This document shows positions 52,161 to 64,000 of a stretch of 64,000 nt of DNA, piece by piece. Below the pieces are notes generated by a model that had not been told where the DNA came from, searched no databases, and saw nothing but the letters and a program-made list of their open reading frames with translations. Position numbers and translations under genes: made by a program. Every line of letters starts with the position of its first letter. Within the stretch, counting starts at the first letter, position 1. Location of the stretch: positions 175,870 through 239,869 of the forward strand of contig NW_026089413.1 in the NCBI RefSeq assembly GCF_933775445.1, in the 5' to 3' direction. The stretch comes from Argentina anserina (lineage: Eukaryota > Streptophyta > Magnoliopsida > Rosales > Rosaceae).

Positions 52161-53357
52161 TGGAAACACTCTAAAATTCAAGAAAAACTCGCATCGAAAG
52201 CCGTTCAGAAAGATACTCAAACGAGAATTGAAAAGATACTCAAATTGCAATAGTAAACATACTCAAACGATAGAAAGATACTCAGTTTGAAAGAAACACC
52301 CGCCCACACTGGAAACACTCTCAAATTCAAGAAAAACTCGCATCGAAAGCCGTTCAGAAAGATACTCAAACGAGTATTGAAAAGATACTCAAATTGCAAT
52401 AGTAAACATACTCAAACGATAGAAAGATACTCAGTTTGAAAGAAACACACGCCCACACTGGAAACACTCTCAAAATGAATAAAAACTCGCATCAGAAAGG
52501 CTTACAGAATGATACTCAAACGAGAATTGAAAAGATACTCAAAGTGCAATAGTAAACATACTCAAACGATAGAAAGATACTCAGTTTGAAAGAAACACAC
52601 GCCCACACTGGAAACACTCTAAAATTCAAGAGAAACTCGCATCAGAAAACCTTACAGAAACATAGTCAAACGAGAATTGAAAAGATACTCAAAGTGCAAT
52701 AGTAAACATACTCAAACGATAGAAAGATACTCAGTTTGAAAGAAACACACGCCCACACTGGAAACACTCTAAAATTCAATAGAAACTCGCATCAGAAAGG
52801 CTTACAGAATGATACACAAACGAGAATTGAAAAGATACCCAAAGTGCAATAGTAAACATACTCAAACGATAGAAAGATACTCAGTTTGAAAGAAACACAC
52901 GCCCACACTGGAAACACTCTAAAATTCAATAGAAATTCGCATCAGAAAGGCTTACAGAATGATACTCAAACGAGAATTGAAAAGATACTCAAAGTGCAAT
53001 AGTAAACATACTCAAACGATAGAAAGATACTCAGTTTGAAAGAAACACACGCCCACACTGGAAACACTCTCAAATTCAAGAAAAACTCACATCAGAAAGG
53101 CTTACAGAATGATACTCAAACGAGAATTGAAAAGATACTCAAAGTGCAATAGTAAACATACTCAAACGATAGAAAGATACTCAGTTTGAAAGAAACACAC
53201 GCCCACACTGGAAACACTCTCAAATTCAAGAAAAACTCGCATCGAAAGCCGTTCAGAAAGATACTCAAACGAGAATTGAAAAGATACTCAAATTGCAATA
53301 GTAAACATACTCAAACGATAGAAAGATACTCAGTTTGAAAGAAACACACGCCCACAC
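52161..53357 (+). repeat. 1,197-bp higher-order repeat, copy 2 (8 units)
   Basis: This is a direct tandem copy of 50964-52160 with cacccgccc at 52298, gagtattg near 52373 and gatacacaaacg near 52811. Differences are caaaatgaataaaaac in the third unit, gataccc in the fifth and gatactcaaacg in the last. Confidence 0.92.
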
Positions 53358-55544
53358 TGGAAACACTCTAAAATTCAATAGAAACTCGCATCAGAAAGGC
53401 TTACAGAATGATACTCAAACAAGAATTGAAAAGATACTCAAATTGCAATAGTAAACATACTCAAACGATAGAAAGATAATCAGTTTGAAAGAAACACACG
53501 CCCACACTGTAAACACTCTCAAATTCAAGAGAAACTCGCATCAGAAAGCCTTACAGAAACATACTCAAACGAGAATTGAAAAGATACTAAAATTGCAATA
53601 GTAAACATACTCAAATTCAAGAAAAACTCGCATCGAAAGCCGTTCAGAAAGATACTCAAACGAGAATTGAAAAGATACTCTAATTGCAATAGTTAACAAA
53701 CTCAAACGATAGAAAGATACTCAGTTTGAAAGAAACACACGCCCACACTGGAAACACTCTCAAATTCAAGAAAAACTCGCATCAGAAAGGCTTACAGAAA
53801 GATACTCAAACAAGAATTGAAAAAATACTCAAATTGCAATAGTAAACATACTCAAACGATAGAAAGATACTCAGTTTGAAAGAAACACACGCCCACACTG
53901 GAAACACTCTAAAATTCAATAGAAACTCGCATCAGAAAGGCTTACAGAATGATACTCAAACGAGAATTGAAAAGATACTCAAAGTGCAATAGTAAACATA
54001 CTCAAACGATAGAAAGATACTCAGTTTGAAAGAAACACACGCCCACACTGGAAACACTCTCAAATTCAAGAAAAACTCGCATCGAAAGCCGTTCAGAAAG
54101 ATACTCAAACGAGAATTGAAAAGATACTCAAATTGCAATAGTAAACATACTCAAACGATAGAAAGATACTCAGTTTGAAAGAAACACACGCCCACACTGG
54201 AAACACTCTCAAATTCAAAAAAAACTCGCATCAGAAAGGCTTACAGAATGATACTCAAACGAGAATTGAAAAGATACTCAAAGTGCAATAGTAAACATAC
54301 TCAAACGATAGAAAGATACTCAGTTTGAAAGAAACACACGCCCACACTGGAAACACTCTAAAATTCAAGAGAAACTCGCATCAGAAAACCTTACAGAAAC
54401 ATAGTCAAACGAGAATTGAAAAGATACTCAAAGTGCAATAGTAAACATACTCAAACGATAGAAAGATACTCAGTTTGAAAGAAACACACGCCCACACTGG
54501 AAACACTCTAAAATTCAATAGAAACTCGCATCAGAAAGGCTTACAGAATGATACTCAAACGAGAATTGAAAATATACTCAAAGTGCAATAGTAAACATAC
54601 TCAAACGATAGAAAGATACTCAGTTTGAAAGAAACACACGCCCACACTGGAAACACTCTAAAATTCAATAGAAACTCGCATCAGAAAGGCTTACAGAATG
54701 ATACTCAAACGAGAATTGAAAAGATACTCAAAGTGCAATAGTAAACATACTCAAACGATAGAAAGATACTCAGTTTGAAAGAAACACACGCCCACACTGG
54801 AAACACTCTCAAATTCAAGAAAAACTCGCATCGAAAGCCGTTCAGAAAGATACTCAAACGAGAATTGAAAAGATACTCTAATTGCAATAGTAAACATACT
54901 CAAACGATAGAAAGATACTCAGTTTGAAAGAAACACACGCCCACACTGGAAACACTCTAAAATTCAAGAAAAACTCGCATCGAAAGCCGTTAAGAAAGAT
55001 ACACAAACGAGGATTCAAAAGATACTCATATTGCAATAGTAAACAAACTCAAACGATAGAAAGATACTCAGTTTGAAAGAAACACACGCCCACACTGGAA
55101 ACACTCTCAAATACAATAGAAACGCGCATCAGAAAGGATTACAGAAAAATACTCAAACAAGAATTGAAAAGATACTCAAATTGCAATAGTAAACATACTC
55201 AGACGATAGAAAGATACTCAGTTTGAAAGAAACACACGCCCACACTGGAAACACTCTAAAATTCAATAGAAACTCGCATCGAAAGCCGTTCAGAATGATA
55301 CTCAAACGAGGATTCAAAAGATACTCAAATTGCAATAGTAAACATACTCAAACGATAGAAAGATACTCAGTTTGAAAGAAACACACGCCCACACTGGAAA
55401 CACTCTCAAATTCAAGAAAAACTCGCATCAGAAAGGCTTACAGAATGATACTCAAACGATAATTGAAAAGATACTCAAAGTGCAATAGTAAACATACTCA
55501 AACGATAGAAACATACTCAGTTTGAAAGAAACACACGCCCACAC
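53059..55544 (+). repeat. 4,880-bp offset duplication, copy 2
   Basis: This is the partner of 48179-50664, with the truncated unit at 53518 and gaggattcaaaag units near 55010 and 55307. One extra C-like monomer follows (about 55,545-55,694). Beyond it, collinearity resumes at an offset of 5,030 bp (50665-51860 matches 55695-56890). Confidence 0.88.
53518..53609 (+). repeat. Truncated satellite unit 10
   Basis: The junction is at 53606, exactly 4,880 bp after unit 9. This is the last truncated unit in the window. Confidence 0.92.
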
Positions 55545-55993
55545 TGGAAACACTCTCAAATTCAATAGAAACTCGCATCAGAAAGGCTTACAGAATGATA
55601 CTCAAACGAGAATTGAAAAGATACTCAAAGTGCAATAGTAAACATACTCAAACGATAGAAAGATACTCAGTTTGAAAGAAACACACGCCCACACTGGAAA
55701 CACTCTAAAATTCAATAGAAACTCGCATCAGAAAGGCTTACAGAATGATACTCAAACGAGAATTGAAAAGATACTCAAAGTGCAATAGTAAACATACTCA
55801 AACGATAGAAAGATACTCATTTTGAAAGAAACACACGCCCACACTGGAAACACTCTCAAATTCAAGAAAAACTCGCATCGAAAGCCGTTCAGAAAGATAC
55901 TCAAACGAGAATTGAAAAGATACTCTAATTGCAATAGTAAACATACTCAAACGATAGAAAGATACTCAGTTTGAAAGAAACACACGCCCACAC

Positions 55994-57639
55994 TGGAAAC
56001 ACTCTAAAATTCAAGAAAAACTCGCATCGAAAGCCGTTCAGAAAGATACTCAAACGAGAATTGAAAAGATACTCAAAGTGCAATAGTAAACATACTCAAA
56101 CGATAGAAAGATACTCAGTTTGAAAGAAACACCCGCCCACACTGGAAACACTCTCAAATTCAAGAAAAACTCGCATCGAAAGCCGTTCAGAAAGATACTC
56201 AAACGAGAATTGAAAAGATACTCAAATTGCAATAGTAAACATACTCAAACGATAGAAAGATACTCAGTTTGAAAGAAACACACGCCCACACTGGAAACAC
56301 TCTCAAATTCAAAAAAAACTCGCATCAGAAAGGCTTACAGAATGATACTCAAACGAGAATTGAAAAGATACTCAAAGTGCAATAGTAAACATACTCAAAC
56401 GATAGAAAGATACTCAGTTTGAAAGAAACACACGCCCACACTGGAAACACTCTAAAATTCAAGAGAAACTCGCATCAGAAAACCTTACAGAAACATAGTC
56501 AAACGAGAATTGAAAAGATACTCAAAGTGCAATAGTAAACATACTCAAACGATAGAAAGATACTCAGTTTGAAAGAAACACACGCCCACACTGGAAACAC
56601 TCTAAAATTCAATAGAAACTCGCATCAGAAAGGCTTACAGAATGATACACAAACGAGAATTGAAAAGATACTCAAAGTGCAATAGTAAACATACTCAAAC
56701 GATAGAAAGATACTCAGTTTGAAAGAAACACACGCCCACACTGGAAACACTCTAAAATTCAATAGAAATTCGCATCAGAAAGGCTTACAGAATGATACTC
56801 AAACGAGAATTGAAAAGATACTCAAAGTGCAATAGTAAACATACTCAAACGATAGAAAGATACTCAGTTTGAAAGAAACACACGCCCACACTGGAAACAC
56901 TCTCAAATTCAAGAAAAACTCGCATCGAAAGCCGTTCAGAAAGATACTCAAACGAGAATTGAAAAGATACTCTAATTGCAATAGTAAACATACTCAAACG
57001 ATAGAAAGATACTCAGTTTGAAAGAAACACACGCCCACACTGGAAACACTCTAAAATTCAAGAAAAACTCGAATCGAAAGCCGTTCAGAAAGATACACAA
57101 ACGAGGATTCAAAAGATACTCATATTGCAATAGTAAACAAACTCAAACGATAGAAAGATACTCAGTTTGAAAGAAACACACGCCCACACTGGAAACACTC
57201 TCAAATACAATAGAAACTCGCATCAGAAAGGATTACAGAAAAATACTCAAACAAGAATTGAAAAGATACTCAAATTGCAATAGTAAACATACTCAGACGA
57301 TAGAAAGATACTCAGTTTGAAAGAAACACACGCCCACACTGGAAACACTCTAAAATTCAATAGAAACTCGCATCAGAAAGGCTTACAGAATGATACTCAA
57401 ACGAGAATTGAAAAGATACTCAAAGTGCAATAGTAAACATACTCAAACGATAGAAAGATACTCTGTTTGAAAGAAACACACGCCCACACTGGAAACACTC
57501 TAAAATTCAATAGAAACTCGCATCAGAAAGGCTTACAGAATGATACTCAAACGAGAATTGAAAAGATACTCTAATTGCAATAGTAAACATACTCAAACGA
57601 TAGAAAGATACTCAGTTTGAAAGAAACACACGCCCACAC
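55994..57639 (+). repeat. 1,646-bp higher-order repeat, copy 1 (11 units)
   Basis: The eleven units include the cacccgccc B, a unit with caaattcaaaaaaaac, a D-like aaaacc unit, gatacacaaacg and gaaattcgc C' units, the gaggattcaaaag and ctcatattgc unit, the actcagacg A/E unit and a C' ending ctctgtttgaaag. All recur 1,646-1,647 bp later. Confidence 0.9.
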
Positions 57640-59286
57640 TGGAAACACTCTAAAATTCAAGAAAAACTCGCATCGAAAGCCGTTCAGAAAGATACTCAAA
57701 CGAGAATTGAAAAGATACTCAAATTGCAATAGTAAACATACTCAAACGATAGAAAGATACTCAGTTTGAAAGAAACACCCGCCCACACTGGAAACACTCT
57801 CAAATTCAAGAAAAACTCGCATCGAAAGCCGTTCAGAAAGATACTCAAACGAGAATTGAAAAGATACTCAAATTGCAATAGTAAACATACTCAAACGATA
57901 GAAAGATACTCAGTTTGAAAGAAACACACGCCCACACTGGAAACACTCTCAAATTCAAAAAAAACTCGCATCAGAAAGGCTTACAGAATGATACTCAAAC
58001 GAGAATTGAAAAGATACTCAAAGTGCAATAGTAAACATACTCAAACGATAGAAAGATACTCAGTTTGAAAGAAACACACGCCCACACTGGAAACACTCTA
58101 AAATTCAAGAGAAACTCGCATCAGAAAACCTTACAGAAACATAGTCAAACGAGAATTGAAAAGATACTCAAAGTGCAATAGTAAACATACTCAAACGATA
58201 GAAAGATACTCAGTTTGAAAGAAACACACGCCCACACTGGAAACACTCTAAAATTCAATAGAAACTCGCATCAGAAAGGCTTACAGAATGATACACAAAC
58301 GAGAATTGAAAAGATACTCAAAGTGCAATAGTAAACATACTCAAACGATAGAAAGATACTCAGTTTGAAAGAAACACACGCCCACACTGGAAACACTCTA
58401 AAATTCAATAGAAATTCGCATCAGAAAGGCTTACAGAATGATACTCAAACGAGAATTGAAAAGATACTCAAAGTGCAATAGTAAACATACTCAAACGATA
58501 GAAAGATACTCAGTTTGAAAGAAACACACGCCCACACTGGAAACACTCTCAAATTCAAGAAAAACTCGCATCGAAAGCCGTTCAGAAAGATACTCAAACG
58601 AGAATTGAAAAGATACTCTAATTGCCAATAGTAAACATACTCAAACGATAGAAAGATACTCAGTTTGAAAGAAACACACGCCCACACTGGAAACACTCTA
58701 AAATTCAAGAAAAACTCGAATCGAAAGCCGTTCAGAAAGATACACAAACGAGGATTCAAAAGATACTCATATTGCAATAGTAAACAAACTCAAACGATAG
58801 AAAGATACTCAGTTTGAAAGAAACACACGCCCACACTGGAAACACTCTCAAATACAATAGAAACTCGCATCAGAAAGGATTACAGAAAAATACTCAAACA
58901 AGAATTGAAAAGATACTCAAATTGCAATAGTAAACATACTCAGACGATAGAAAGATACTCAGTTTGAAAGAAACACACGCCCACACTGGAAACACTCTAA
59001 AATTCAATAGAAACTCGCATCAGAAAGGCTTACAGAATGATACTCAAACGAGAATTGAAAAGATACTCAAAGTGCAATAGTAAACATACTCAAACGATAG
59101 AAAGATACTCTGTTTGAAAGAAACACACGCCCACACTGGAAACACTCTAAAATTCAATAGAAACTCGCATCAGAAAGGCTTACAGAATGATACTCAAACG
59201 AGAATTGAAAAGATACTCAAAGTGCAATAGTAAACATACTCAAACGATAGAAAGATACTCAGTTTGAAAGAAACACACGCCTACAC
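57640..59286 (+). repeat. 1,646-bp higher-order repeat, copy 2
   Basis: This is a direct tandem copy of 55994-57639, one base longer because of an inserted c in attgccaatag at about 58625. That insertion fuses two minus-strand chance frames into a 110-codon frame (58445-58777). The last unit has caaagtgc where copy 1 has ctaattgc. Confidence 0.9.
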
Positions 59287-61686
59287 TGGAAACACTCTAA
59301 AATTCAATAGAAACTCGCATCAGAAAGGCTTACAGAATGATACTCAAACGAGAATTGAAAAGATACTCAAAGTGCAATAGTAAACATACTCAAACGATAG
59401 AAAGATACTCAGTTTGAAAGAAACACACGCCCACACTGGAAACACTCTCAAATTCAAGAAAAACTCGCATCAGAAAGGCTTACAGAATGATACTCAAACG
59501 AGAATTGAAAAGATACTCAAAGTGCAATAGTAAACATACTCAAACGATAGAAAGATACTCAGTTTGAAAGAAACACACGCCCACACTGGAAACACTCTAA
59601 AATTCAATAGAAACTCGCATCAGAAAGGCTAACAGAATGATACTCAAACGAGAATTGAAAAGATACTCAAAGTGCAATAGTAAACATACTCAAACGATAG
59701 AAAGATACTCAGTTTGAAAGAAACACACGCCCACACTGGAAACACTCTAAAATTCAATAGAAACTCGCATCAGAAAGGCTTACAGAATGATACTCAAACG
59801 AGAATTGAAAAGATACTCAAAGTGCAATAGTAAACATACTCAAACGATAGAAAGATACTCAGTTTGAAAGAAACACACGCCCACACTGGAAACACTCTAA
59901 AATTCAATAGAAACTCGCATCAGAAAGGCTTACAGAATGATACTCAAACGAGAATTGAAAAGATACTCAAAGTGCAATAGTAAACATACTCAAACGATAG
60001 AAAGATACTCAGTTTGAAAGAAACACACGCCCACACTGGAAACACTCTCAAATTCAAGAGAAACTCGCATCGAAAGCCGTTCAGAAAGATACTCAAACGA
60101 GTATTCAAAAGATACTCAAATTGCAATAGTAAACATACTCAAACGATAGAAAGATACTCAGTTTGAAACAAACACACGCCCACACTGGAAACACTCTCAA
60201 ATTCAAGAAAAACTCGCATCGAAAGCCGTTCAGAAAGATACTCAAACGAGAATTGAAAAGATACTCAAAGTGCAATAGTAAACATACTCAAACGATAGAA
60301 AGATACTCAGTTTTAAAGAAACACACGCCCACACTGTAAAACACTCTAAAATTCATTAGAAACTCGCATCAGAAAGGCTTACAGAATGATACTCAAACGA
60401 GAATTAAAAAGATACTCAAAGTGCAATAGTAAACATACTCAAACGATATAAAGATACTCAGTTTGAAAGAAACACACGCCCACACTGGAAACACTCTCAA
60501 ATTCAAGAGAAACTCGCATCAGAAAGGCTTACAGAATGATACTCAAACGAGAATTGAAAAGATACTCAAAGTGCAACAGTAAACATACTCAAACGATAGA
60601 AAGATAGTCAGTTTGAAAGAAACACACGCCCACACTGGAAACACTCTAAAATTCAATAGAAACTCGCATCAGAAAGGCTTACAGAATGATACTCAAACGA
60701 GAATTGAAAAGATACTCAAAGTGCAATAGTAAACATACTCAAACGATAGAAAGATACTCAGTTTGAAAGAAACACACGCCCACACTGGAAACACTCTAAA
60801 ATTCAATAGAAACTCGCATCAGAAAGGCTTACAGAATGATACTCAAACGAGAATTGAAAAGATACTCAAAGTGCAATAGTAAACATACTCAAACGATAGA
60901 AAGATACTCAGTTTGAGAGAAACACACGCCCACACTGGAAACACTCTCAAATTCAATAGAAACTCGCATCAGAAAGGCTTACAGAATGATACTCAAACGA
61001 GAATTGAAAAGATACTCAAAGTGCAATAGTAAACATACTCAAACGATAGAAAGATACTCAGTTTGAAAGAAACACACGCCCACACTGGAAACACTCTAAA
61101 AATTCAATAGAAACTCGCATCAGAAAGGCTTACAGAATGATACTCAAACGAGAATTGAAAAGATACTCAAAGTGCAATAGTAAACATACTCAAACGATAG
61201 AAAGATACTCAGTTTGAAAGAAACACTCGCCCACACTGGAAACACTCTAAAATTCAATAGAAACTCGCATTAGAAAGGCTTACAGAATGATACTCAAACG
61301 AGAATTGAAAAGATACTCAAAGTGCAATAGTAAACATACTCAAACGATAGAAAGATACTCAGTTTGAAAGAAACACACGCCTACACTGGAAACAGTCTAA
61401 AATTCAATAGAAACTCGCATCAGAAAGGCTTACAGAATGATACTCAAACGAGAATTGAAATGATACTCAAAGTGCAATAGTAAACATACTCAAACGATAG
61501 AAAGATACTCAGTTTGAAAGAAACACACGCCCACACTGGAAACACTCTAAAATTCAATAGAAACTCGCATCAGAAAGGCTTACAGAATGATACTCAAACG
61601 AGAATTGAAAAGATACTCAAAGTGCAATAGTAAACATACTCAAACGATAGAAAGATACTCAGTTTGAAAGAAACACACGCCCACAC
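59287..61686 (+). repeat. C'-dominated stretch with many singleton mutations
   Basis: This stretch of roughly 16 units is nearly all C', with three B or B-like units. Unlike the rest of the array it has many changes seen only once: ggctaacag, tttgaaacaaac, ttttaaag, gtaaaacac, gaattaaaaag, cgatataaag, gcaacag, gatagtcag, tttgagag, ctaaaaattc, cactcgccc and cattagaaag. It looks less homogenised than its neighbours. Confidence 0.82.
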
Positions 61687-63481
61687 TGGAAACACTCTAA
61701 ATTCAATAGAAACTCGCATCAGAAAGGCTTACAGAATGATACTCAAACGAGAATTGAAAAGATACTCAAAGTGCAATAGTAAACATACTCAAACGATAGA
61801 AAGATACTCAGTTTGAAAGAAACACACGCCCACACTGGAAACACTCTCAAATTCAAGAAAAACTCGCATCGAAAGCCGTTCAGAAAGATACTCAAACGAG
61901 AATTGAAAAGATACTCTAATTGCAATAGTAAACATACTCAAACGATAGAAAGATACTCAGTTTGAAAGAAACACACGCCCACACTGGAAACACTCTAAAA
62001 TTCAAGAAAAACTCGCATCGAAAGCCGTTCAGAAAGATACACAAACGAGGATTCAAAAGATACTCATATTGCAATAGTAAACAAACTCAAACGATAGAAA
62101 GATACTCAGTTTGAAAGAAACACACGCCCACACCTGGAAACACTCTCAAATACAATAGAAACTCGCATCAGAAAGGATTACAGAAAAATACTCAAACAAG
62201 AATTGAAAAGATACTCAAATTGCAATAGTAAACATGACTCAGACGATAGAAAGATACTCAGTTTGAAAGAAACACACGCCCACACTGGAAACACTCTAAA
62301 ATTCAATAGAAACTCGCATCGAAAGCCGTTCAGAAAGATACTCAAACGAGGATTCAAAAGATACTCAAATTGCAATAGTAAACATACTCAAACGATAGAA
62401 AGATACTCAGTTTGAAAGAAACACACGCCCACACTGGAAACACTCTCAAATTCAAGAAAAACTCGCATCAGAAAGGCTTACAGAATGATACTCAAACGAT
62501 AAGTGAAAAGATACTCAAAGTGCAATAGTAAACATACTCAAACGATAGAAACATACTCAGTTGAAAGAAACACACGCCCACACTGGAAACACTCTCAAAT
62601 TCAATAGAAACTCGCATCAGAAAGGCTTACAGAATGATACTCAAACGAGAATTGAAAAGATACTCAAAGTGCAATAGTAAACATACTCAAACGATAGAAA
62701 GATACTCAGTTTGAAAGAAACACACGCCCACACTGGAAACACTCTAAAATTCAATAGAAACTCGCATCAGAAAGGCTTACAGAATGATACTCAAACGAGA
62801 ATTGAAAAGATACTCAAAGTGCAATAGTAAACATACTCAAACGATAGAAAGATACTCATTTTGAAAGAAACACACGCCCACACTGGAAACACTCTCAAAT
62901 TCAAGAAAAACTCGCATCGAAAGCCCTTCAGAAAGATACTCAAACGAGAATTGAAAAGATACTCTAATTGCAATAGTAAACATACTCAAACGATAGAAAG
63001 ATACTCAGTTTGAAAGAAACACACGCCCACACTGGAAACACTCTAAAATTCAAGAAAAACTCGCATCGAAAGCCGTTCAGAAAGATACTCAAACGAGAAT
63101 TGAAAAGATACTCAAATTGCAATAGTAAACATACTCAAACGATAGAAAGATACTCAGTTTGAAAGAAACACCCGCCCACACTGGAAACACTCTCAAATTC
63201 AAGAAAAACTCGCATCGAAAGCCGTTCAGAAAGATACTCAAACGAGAATTGAAAAGATACTCAAATTGCAATAGTAAATATACTCAAACGATAGAAAGAT
63301 ACTCAGTTTGAAAGAAACACACGCCCACACTGGAAACACTCTCAAATTCAAAAAAAAACTCGCATCAGAAAGGCTTACAGAATGATACTCAAACGAGAAT
63401 TGAAAAGATACTCAAAGTGCAATAGTAAACATACTCAAACGATAGAAAGATACTCAGTTTGAAAGAAACACACGCCCACAC
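61687..63481 (+). repeat. Block homologous to 54.6-56.4 kb (offset about 7,039)
   Basis: This block is collinear with 54648-56441, passing through C', B, the gaggattcaaaag/ctcatattgc unit, actcagacg A/E, gaggattcaaaag B, B/C with an altered cgataa, C, C', B, B, cacccgccc B and the caaattcaaaa poly-A unit. It has several one-base indels of its own: ctctaaattc, cacacctgg, catgactcag, cagttgaaag and one extra a in the poly-A. Confidence 0.87.
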
Positions 63482-64000
63482 TGGAAACACTCTAAAATTC
63501 AATAGAACTCGCATCAGAAAGGCTTACAGAATGATACTCAAACGAGAATTGAAAAGATACTCAAAGTGCAATAGTAAACATACTCAAACGATAGAAAGAT
63601 ACTCAGTTTGAAAGAAACACACGCCTACACTGGAAACAGTCTAAAATTCAATAGAAACTCGCATCAGAAAGGCTTACAGAATGATACTCAAACGAGAATT
63701 GAAATGATACTGAAAGTGCAATAGTAAACATACTCAAACGATAGAAAGATACTCAGTTTGAAAGAAACACACGCCTATACTGGAAACACTCTAAAATTCA
63801 ATAGAAACTCGCATCAGAAAACCTTACAGAAACATAGTCAAACGAGAATTGAAAAGATACTCAAAGTGCAAAAGTAAACATACTCAAACGATAGAAAGAT
63901 ACTCAGTTTGAAAGAAACACACGCCCACACTGGAAACACTCTCAAATTCAAGAAAAACTCGCATCAGAAAACCTTACAGAAACATAGTCAAACGAGAATT
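63482..64000 (+). repeat. Right edge of window: further C' and D-like units
   Basis: C' units continue, one with a one-base deletion (aatagaactcgc near 63503). A pair carries cgcctacac, aacagtctaaaattc and gaaatgatac, matching about 61,375-61,470 at an offset near 2,244 bp. Two D-like units with aaaacc and catagtc follow, the last cut by the window end. The array therefore continues past 64,000. Confidence 0.88.

Larger units (their letters stand above)
1..64000 (+). repeat. 150-bp tandem satellite array filling the window
   Basis: The phrase actggaaacact recurs every 149 or 150 bp from the first base to the last, always on the + strand, so the array is strictly head-to-tail with no inversion, unique spacer or inserted element. 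It has no visible left or right edge. In the A monomer every one of the six frames is closed (plus-strand TAG or TGA in all three frames; minus-strand stops from tca and tta in all three). Because 150 is a multiple of three, these stops recur and no long coding frame can exist. By analogy with known satellites of near-nucleosomal unit length, I infer a heterochromatic location. The family and host are not recognised. Confidence 0.98.

Noticed and set aside
62203..62415. 70-codon plus-strand open frame
   Set aside because: It is produced by one-base insertion catgactcag plus a 149-bp unit; sequence is ordinary satellite.
1..64000. Tandem-repeat protein gene (silk, Balbiani-ring or surface-antigen type)
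   Set aside because: 150 bp is divisible by three, but each A monomer has stops in all six frames, so no repeat protein can be read through.
1..64000. CRISPR array
   Set aside because: There are no unique spacers between short repeats; the whole 150-bp unit repeats, and no cas genes are present.
1..64000. Transposon, retroelement or virus-derived insertion
   Set aside because: No terminal repeats, target-site duplications, coding domains or breaks in satellite phase were found on either strand.
1..64000. Telomeric repeats, 5S rDNA or tRNA-derived repeat
   Set aside because: No short telomere-like hexamer or pentamer runs, and no recognisable 5S or tRNA promoter boxes within the monomer.

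Overview
The whole 64 kb window is one uninterrupted head-to-tail tandem satellite array. I find no gene, RNA gene, transposon or unique sequence in it. The basic monomer is 150 bp, with a common 149-bp class and ten copies of a truncated unit that brings its neighbours 58 bp closer. About 430 monomers fit in the window, all in the same orientation, and the array runs off both ends. A hand count of the first monomer gives A 71, C 30, G 22, T 27: about 35% GC with a strong excess of A over T on the + strand. Such an array points to eukaryotic heterochromatin (centromeric, pericentromeric, subtelomeric or B-chromosome). I do not recognise the satellite family and cannot name the organism.

Five recurring monomer classes can be told apart. 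A has tacaatag, ggattac and aaattgcaatag. B is 149 bp, with ttcaagaaaaac and cgaaagccgttcag. C has tataatag or ttcaatag, ggcttacagaatgat and aaagtgcaatag; the form starting ctaaaattcaatag is called C' here. D has agccttacagaaacatagtc and usually gatacgcag. E has caaacaag, gaaaagaaactc and aataataaac. Each monomer is itself built from degenerate boxes with a core ACTCAAA spaced about 23, 23 and 19 bp apart.

Layout. (1) 1-33,376: A-rich domain with a higher-order pattern A(n)-B-C-A-B-A-E-D-B-B. It carries large offset duplications (2,246, 4,940, 4,491, 6,582 and 4,490 bp) and homogeneous A runs that differ in length. (2) 33,377-about 49,470: an abrupt change to C'/B monomers. The 58-bp deletion unit appears here and is amplified within higher-order repeats of 2,428 and 2,337 bp. 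(3) About 49,470-59,286: nested higher-order repeats of 4,880/5,030, 1,197 and 1,646 bp with their own markers (cacccgccc, gaggattcaaaag, actcagacg). (4) 59,287-61,686: mostly C' monomers with many singleton mutations. (5) 61,687-64,000: another copy of the 54.6-56.4 kb block, then more C'/D units.

Nothing here works together as genes. What the window shows is satellite evolution: subrepeat-mediated deletion, a probable template switch, reciprocal chimeric monomers, unequal-exchange copy-number changes, and nested amplification. In the A monomer all six reading frames contain a stop. The many about 60-codon minus-strand ORFs arise because the 149-bp B monomer shifts frame, and those checked start at TTG, so none is annotated as a gene. 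All higher-order structure depends on the assembly being correct across near-identical repeats.
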